Source: an uncultured Ruminococcus sp. (GTDB lineage Bacteria > Bacillota > Clostridia > Oscillospirales > Ruminococcaceae). Taken from it: a stretch of 7,313 nucleotides of DNA. Positions 5,943 to 7,313 of the stretch are shown piece after piece. Both the position numbers and the translations under genes were made by a program. The stretch covers positions 1 to 7,313 of the forward strand of contig CALGTT010000017.1 in assembly GCA_937901485.1 (NCBI GenBank), given 5' to 3'. The number at the start of each line of letters is the position of its first letter. Position 1 is the first letter of the stretch. Under the pieces are notes generated by a model. The model made no database searches. It saw only the letters and a list, made by a program, of their open reading frames with translations, and was not told where the DNA came from.

Positions 5943-5971
5943 TTTACAAACAAAAAGTTTTGTGCTATAAT
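5943..5971 (+). promoter_or_regulatory. rpsO promoter with extended -10 and UP-like element
   Basis: TTTACA (5943-5948), a 17-bp spacer and a perfect TATAAT (5966-5971), with TGC directly before the -10 box making an extended -10. Upstream, 5921-5940 is a T-run followed by an A-run resembling an UP element. This is the strongest promoter in the window, as expected for a ribosomal protein gene. Start predicted near 5978, giving a leader of about 98 nt. Confidence 0.88.
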
Positions 5972-5978
5972 AGTAATG

Positions 5979-6048
5979 TTCCGTGTACTTGGAATGGGGG
6001 TTACGCCCGCATTCGGGAGATTTACCTGCCCCACTCTATGTTGCGGAA
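5979..6048 (+). promoter_or_regulatory. Structured rpsO leader, candidate S15 autoregulatory element
   Basis: TTCCG (5979-5983) pairs with CGGAA (6044-6048) and encloses a long arm. That arm has 5991-5999 with 6029-6037 (core TGGGG/CCCCA, one mismatch inside) and, above an asymmetric internal loop, CCCG (6006-6009) with CGGG (6014-6017) on a CATT loop. An alternative TTCC/GGAA pairing (5979-5982 with 5991-5994) competes with the closing helix. S15 is known in several bacteria to bind its own leader and block translation. This structure fits such a role but I cannot match it to a named leader class. Confidence 0.5.
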
Positions 6049-6075
6049 AACTACATTTTCAAAGAGGTGAAATAA

Positions 6076-6342
6076 ATGCTGCGTAAGGAAGAAAAGACAG
6101 CTGTGATCGAGAACAACCGTACTCATGAGACCGATACAGGTTCTCCCGAGGTACAGATCGCGATCCTGACTCGTCGCATCAATGACCTGACTGAACACCT
6201 GAAGGTGCACAAGAAGGATCATCACTCCAGAAGAGGTATGCTGAAGATGATCGGCCGCAGAAGAAACCTGCTGGCTTATCTGAAGAAGAACGACATCGAA
6301 AGATACCGTGCAATCATTGCAAAGCTGGGTATCCGTAAGTAA
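6076..6342 (+). CDS. rpsO: 30S ribosomal protein S15
   Basis: Primary-binding protein of the 30S subunit platform. It binds the 16S rRNA three-way junction (helices 20-22) and takes part in intersubunit bridge B4. The protein has 88 residues, the usual length, all helical and strongly basic. TGSPEVQ (21-27) and DHHSRRG (48-54) are the family signatures. His41, Asp48 and Ser51 match the rRNA-contacting residues known in other S15 proteins. Start: GAGGTGA (6064-6070) is 5 nt before the ATG. Codon use is that of a highly expressed gene (AAG, CTG, CGT preferred), shared with pfkA and pnp but not with the membrane-protein genes. It is followed by pnp, the widespread rpsO-pnp arrangement. Confidence 0.98.
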   Translation: MLRKEEKTAVIENNRTHETDTGSPEVQIAILTRRINDLTEHLKVHKKDHHSRRGMLKMIGRRRNLLAYLKKNDIERYRAIIAKLGIRK

Positions 6343-6352
6343 TTGCGGATCA

Positions 6353-6384
6353 GGAAGGCAGTGGGGCATCCCCTCTGCCTTTCC
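6353..6384 (+). terminator. Strong hairpin after rpsO, no clear T-tract (processing site or weak terminator)
   Basis: GGAAGGCAG (6353-6361) pairs with CTGCCTTTCC (6375-6384, one bulged T), and GGGG (6363-6366) with CCCC (6370-6373) on a CAT loop. There are about 13 pairs with one mismatch and one bulge. Only TTATAA follows. It starts 11 nt after the rpsO stop and probably protects or terminates the rpsO transcript in part. Confidence 0.5.
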
Positions 6385-6434
6385 TTATAAGTAAATCACG
6401 AATCATGCGTCAGCAGCGGTACATTAGCATCTGA

Positions 6435-6468
6435 CCGTACCTCCGCAAATGCGGGGGCAGGGTTTTTT
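6435..6468 (+). terminator. Intrinsic terminator/attenuator in the rpsO-pnp gap
   Basis: CCTCCGC (6440-6446) pairs with GCGGGGG (6451-6457, one G-U) on an AAAT loop. CC (6435-6436) can add to GG (6461-6462), and six T follow at 6463-6468. This is a standard rho-independent form. It sits only 37 nt before pnp, and I find no promoter between it and pnp, so partial read-through from rpsO would set pnp expression. GTACC (6437-6441), at the left edge of the stem, can instead pair with GGTAC (6418-6422), a possible competing structure. Confidence 0.65.
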
Positions 6469-6505
6469 GCTAAAAAACGCTGTCTGGCACAAAGGAGGAA
6501 CATGT

Positions 6506-7313
6506 ATGTTTGAAAATTACAGAAAGTTTGAGACGACCTATGCAGGCAGACCGCTGACCGTAGAGACCGGCAAGACATGCGAGCTGTCCAATGGCTCCTG
6601 CTGGGTACAGTACGGTGAGACTGTTGTGATGGCAAATGTCACCGCATCTGCAAAGCCCCGTGACGGCATTGACTTTTTCCCGCTGTCCGTGGACTATGAG
6701 GAAAGACTCTACTCCGTTGGCAGAATCCCCGGTTCTTTCACCAAGCGTGAGGGCAAGCCGTCCGAAAAGGCGATCCTGACTTCCAGAATGGTGGACAGAC
6801 CGATCCGTCCGCTGTTCCCGAAGGACATGCGCAACGACGTTTCCGTTGTAATGACCGTACTGGCAGTAGATCCTGACTGCTCTCCTGAGATCGCAGGCAT
6901 GATCGCAACCTCCATCGCGATCTCCATTTCCGACATTCCGTGGAACGGCCCGATCGCAGGCATCAGTGTAGGTCTGGTAAACGGTGAGATCGTACTCAAC
7001 CCCACACAGGAACAGCGTGCAGTGACTGACCTGAACCTGACGGTTGCAGGCTCTGCGGAAAAGATCGTTATGATCGAAGCAGGTGCAAACGAGGTGGATG
7101 AAAAGACCATGCTCGATGCCATCATGACAGGTCATGAGGAGATCAAGAAGATGGTCGCTTTCATTAGCGGCATTCAGGCAGAGATCGGCAAGAAGAAGTT
7201 CACATTCGAGTCCCAGGAAGTTCCGCACGAGATGTTCGAGGAAGTGGAAGCTCTCTGCGGCGAAAAGGTGAAGTTTGAACTGGTGCTTCCGATAATAGAG
7301 ACGCAGCAGATGA
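6506..7313 (+). CDS. pnp: Polyribonucleotide nucleotidyltransferase (PNPase), N-terminal part (3' partial)
   Basis: 3'-5' phosphorolytic exoribonuclease, a trimer in the cytoplasm, acting in mRNA decay. 269 codons are present of a protein usually near 700 residues: the first RNase PH-like domain (about 1-145) and its linker toward the alpha-helical domain. Visible signatures: FFPLSVDYEERLYSVGRIPG (57-76), FTKREGKPSE (78-87) and the block SRMVDRPIRPLFP (93-105). The catalytic second core and the KH and S1 domains lie beyond the edge. Start: AAAGGAGG (6491-6498) is 7 nt before the ATG at 6506. The ATG at 6502 is out of frame and stops after three codons. The last residues in frame (ELVLPIIETQQM) do not look like PNPase, while the -1 frame from 7282 reads GASDNRDAAD, which does. 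A base is probably missing near 7274-7284. Confidence 0.95.
   Translation, partial: MFENYRKFETTYAGRPLTVETGKTCELSNGSCWVQYGETVVMANVTASAKPRDGIDFFPLSVDYEERLYSVGRIPGSFTKREGKPSEKAILTSRMVDRPIRPLFPKDMRNDVSVVMTVLAVDPDCSPEIAGMIATSIAISISDIPWNGPIAGISVGLVNGEIVLNPTQEQRAVTDLNLTVAGSAEKIVMIEAGANEVDEKTMLDAIMTGHEEIKKMVAFISGIQAEIGKKKFTFESQEVPHEMFEEVEALCGEKVKFELVLPIIETQQM

Noticed and set aside
6470..7228. Minus-strand open frame opposite pnp.
   Set aside because: Antisense shadow of a conserved gene, with a Cys/His/Arg-rich product and no binding site or promoter.
1..7313. A defence, mobile or CRISPR-related system.
   Set aside because: No repeat-spacer array, transposase, integrase, toxin-antitoxin pair or nuclease genes; all genes are housekeeping or membrane families.

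Overview
The window looks like chromosomal core-genome sequence from a low- to mid-GC gut Firmicute, most likely a Ruminococcus-like member of the Oscillospiraceae. This rests on the gene order dnaE-pfkA, on near-consensus sigma-A type promoters and strong AGGAGG or AGGTGA ribosome binding sites, on the FolT and YesL-type protein families, and on a THF riboswitch. The genus is an inference from protein character, not a search result. All genes lie on the + strand. No mobile element, CRISPR array, tRNA or rRNA is visible.

Layout. Positions 1-1247 hold the C-terminal third of dnaE (DNA polymerase III alpha). After about 100 bp comes a strong promoter and pfkA (ATP-dependent 6-phosphofructokinase, 1424-2386). 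The 220 bp after pfkA hold a GC hairpin and a clear tetrahydrofolate riboswitch (about 2435-2538). It precedes an ECF transporter substrate-binding subunit (2610-3218), which is therefore best read as the folate transporter FolT. A block of two GC-rich palindromes (3263-3320) and a promoter embedded in a 17-bp inverted repeat follow. They lead into a compact probable operon of proC (proline synthesis, 3463-4269), a SpoIIM-like membrane protein (4318-4926) and a DUF624/YesL-like membrane protein (4957-5898). The last block is the classical rpsO-pnp pair: a very strong promoter, a structured rpsO leader that may be an S15 autoregulatory element, rpsO (6076-6342), two hairpins including an intrinsic terminator/attenuator, and the first 269 codons of pnp, cut by the window end.

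How the genes relate. They are housekeeping functions (replication, glycolysis, folate uptake, proline synthesis, translation, RNA turnover) rather than one pathway. The most informative content is regulatory. The riboswitch assigns a substrate to the transporter. Inverted repeats sit on the pfkA and proC promoters and around the ribosome binding site of the spoIIM-like gene. rpsO and pnp carry RNA structures in their leaders. I see no convincing new multi-gene system. The best candidates for something undescribed are the proC promoter inverted repeat and the 9-bp hairpin that encloses the start of the spoIIM-like gene. The last ~35 bp of pnp look frameshifted, probably a sequence error close to a contig end.
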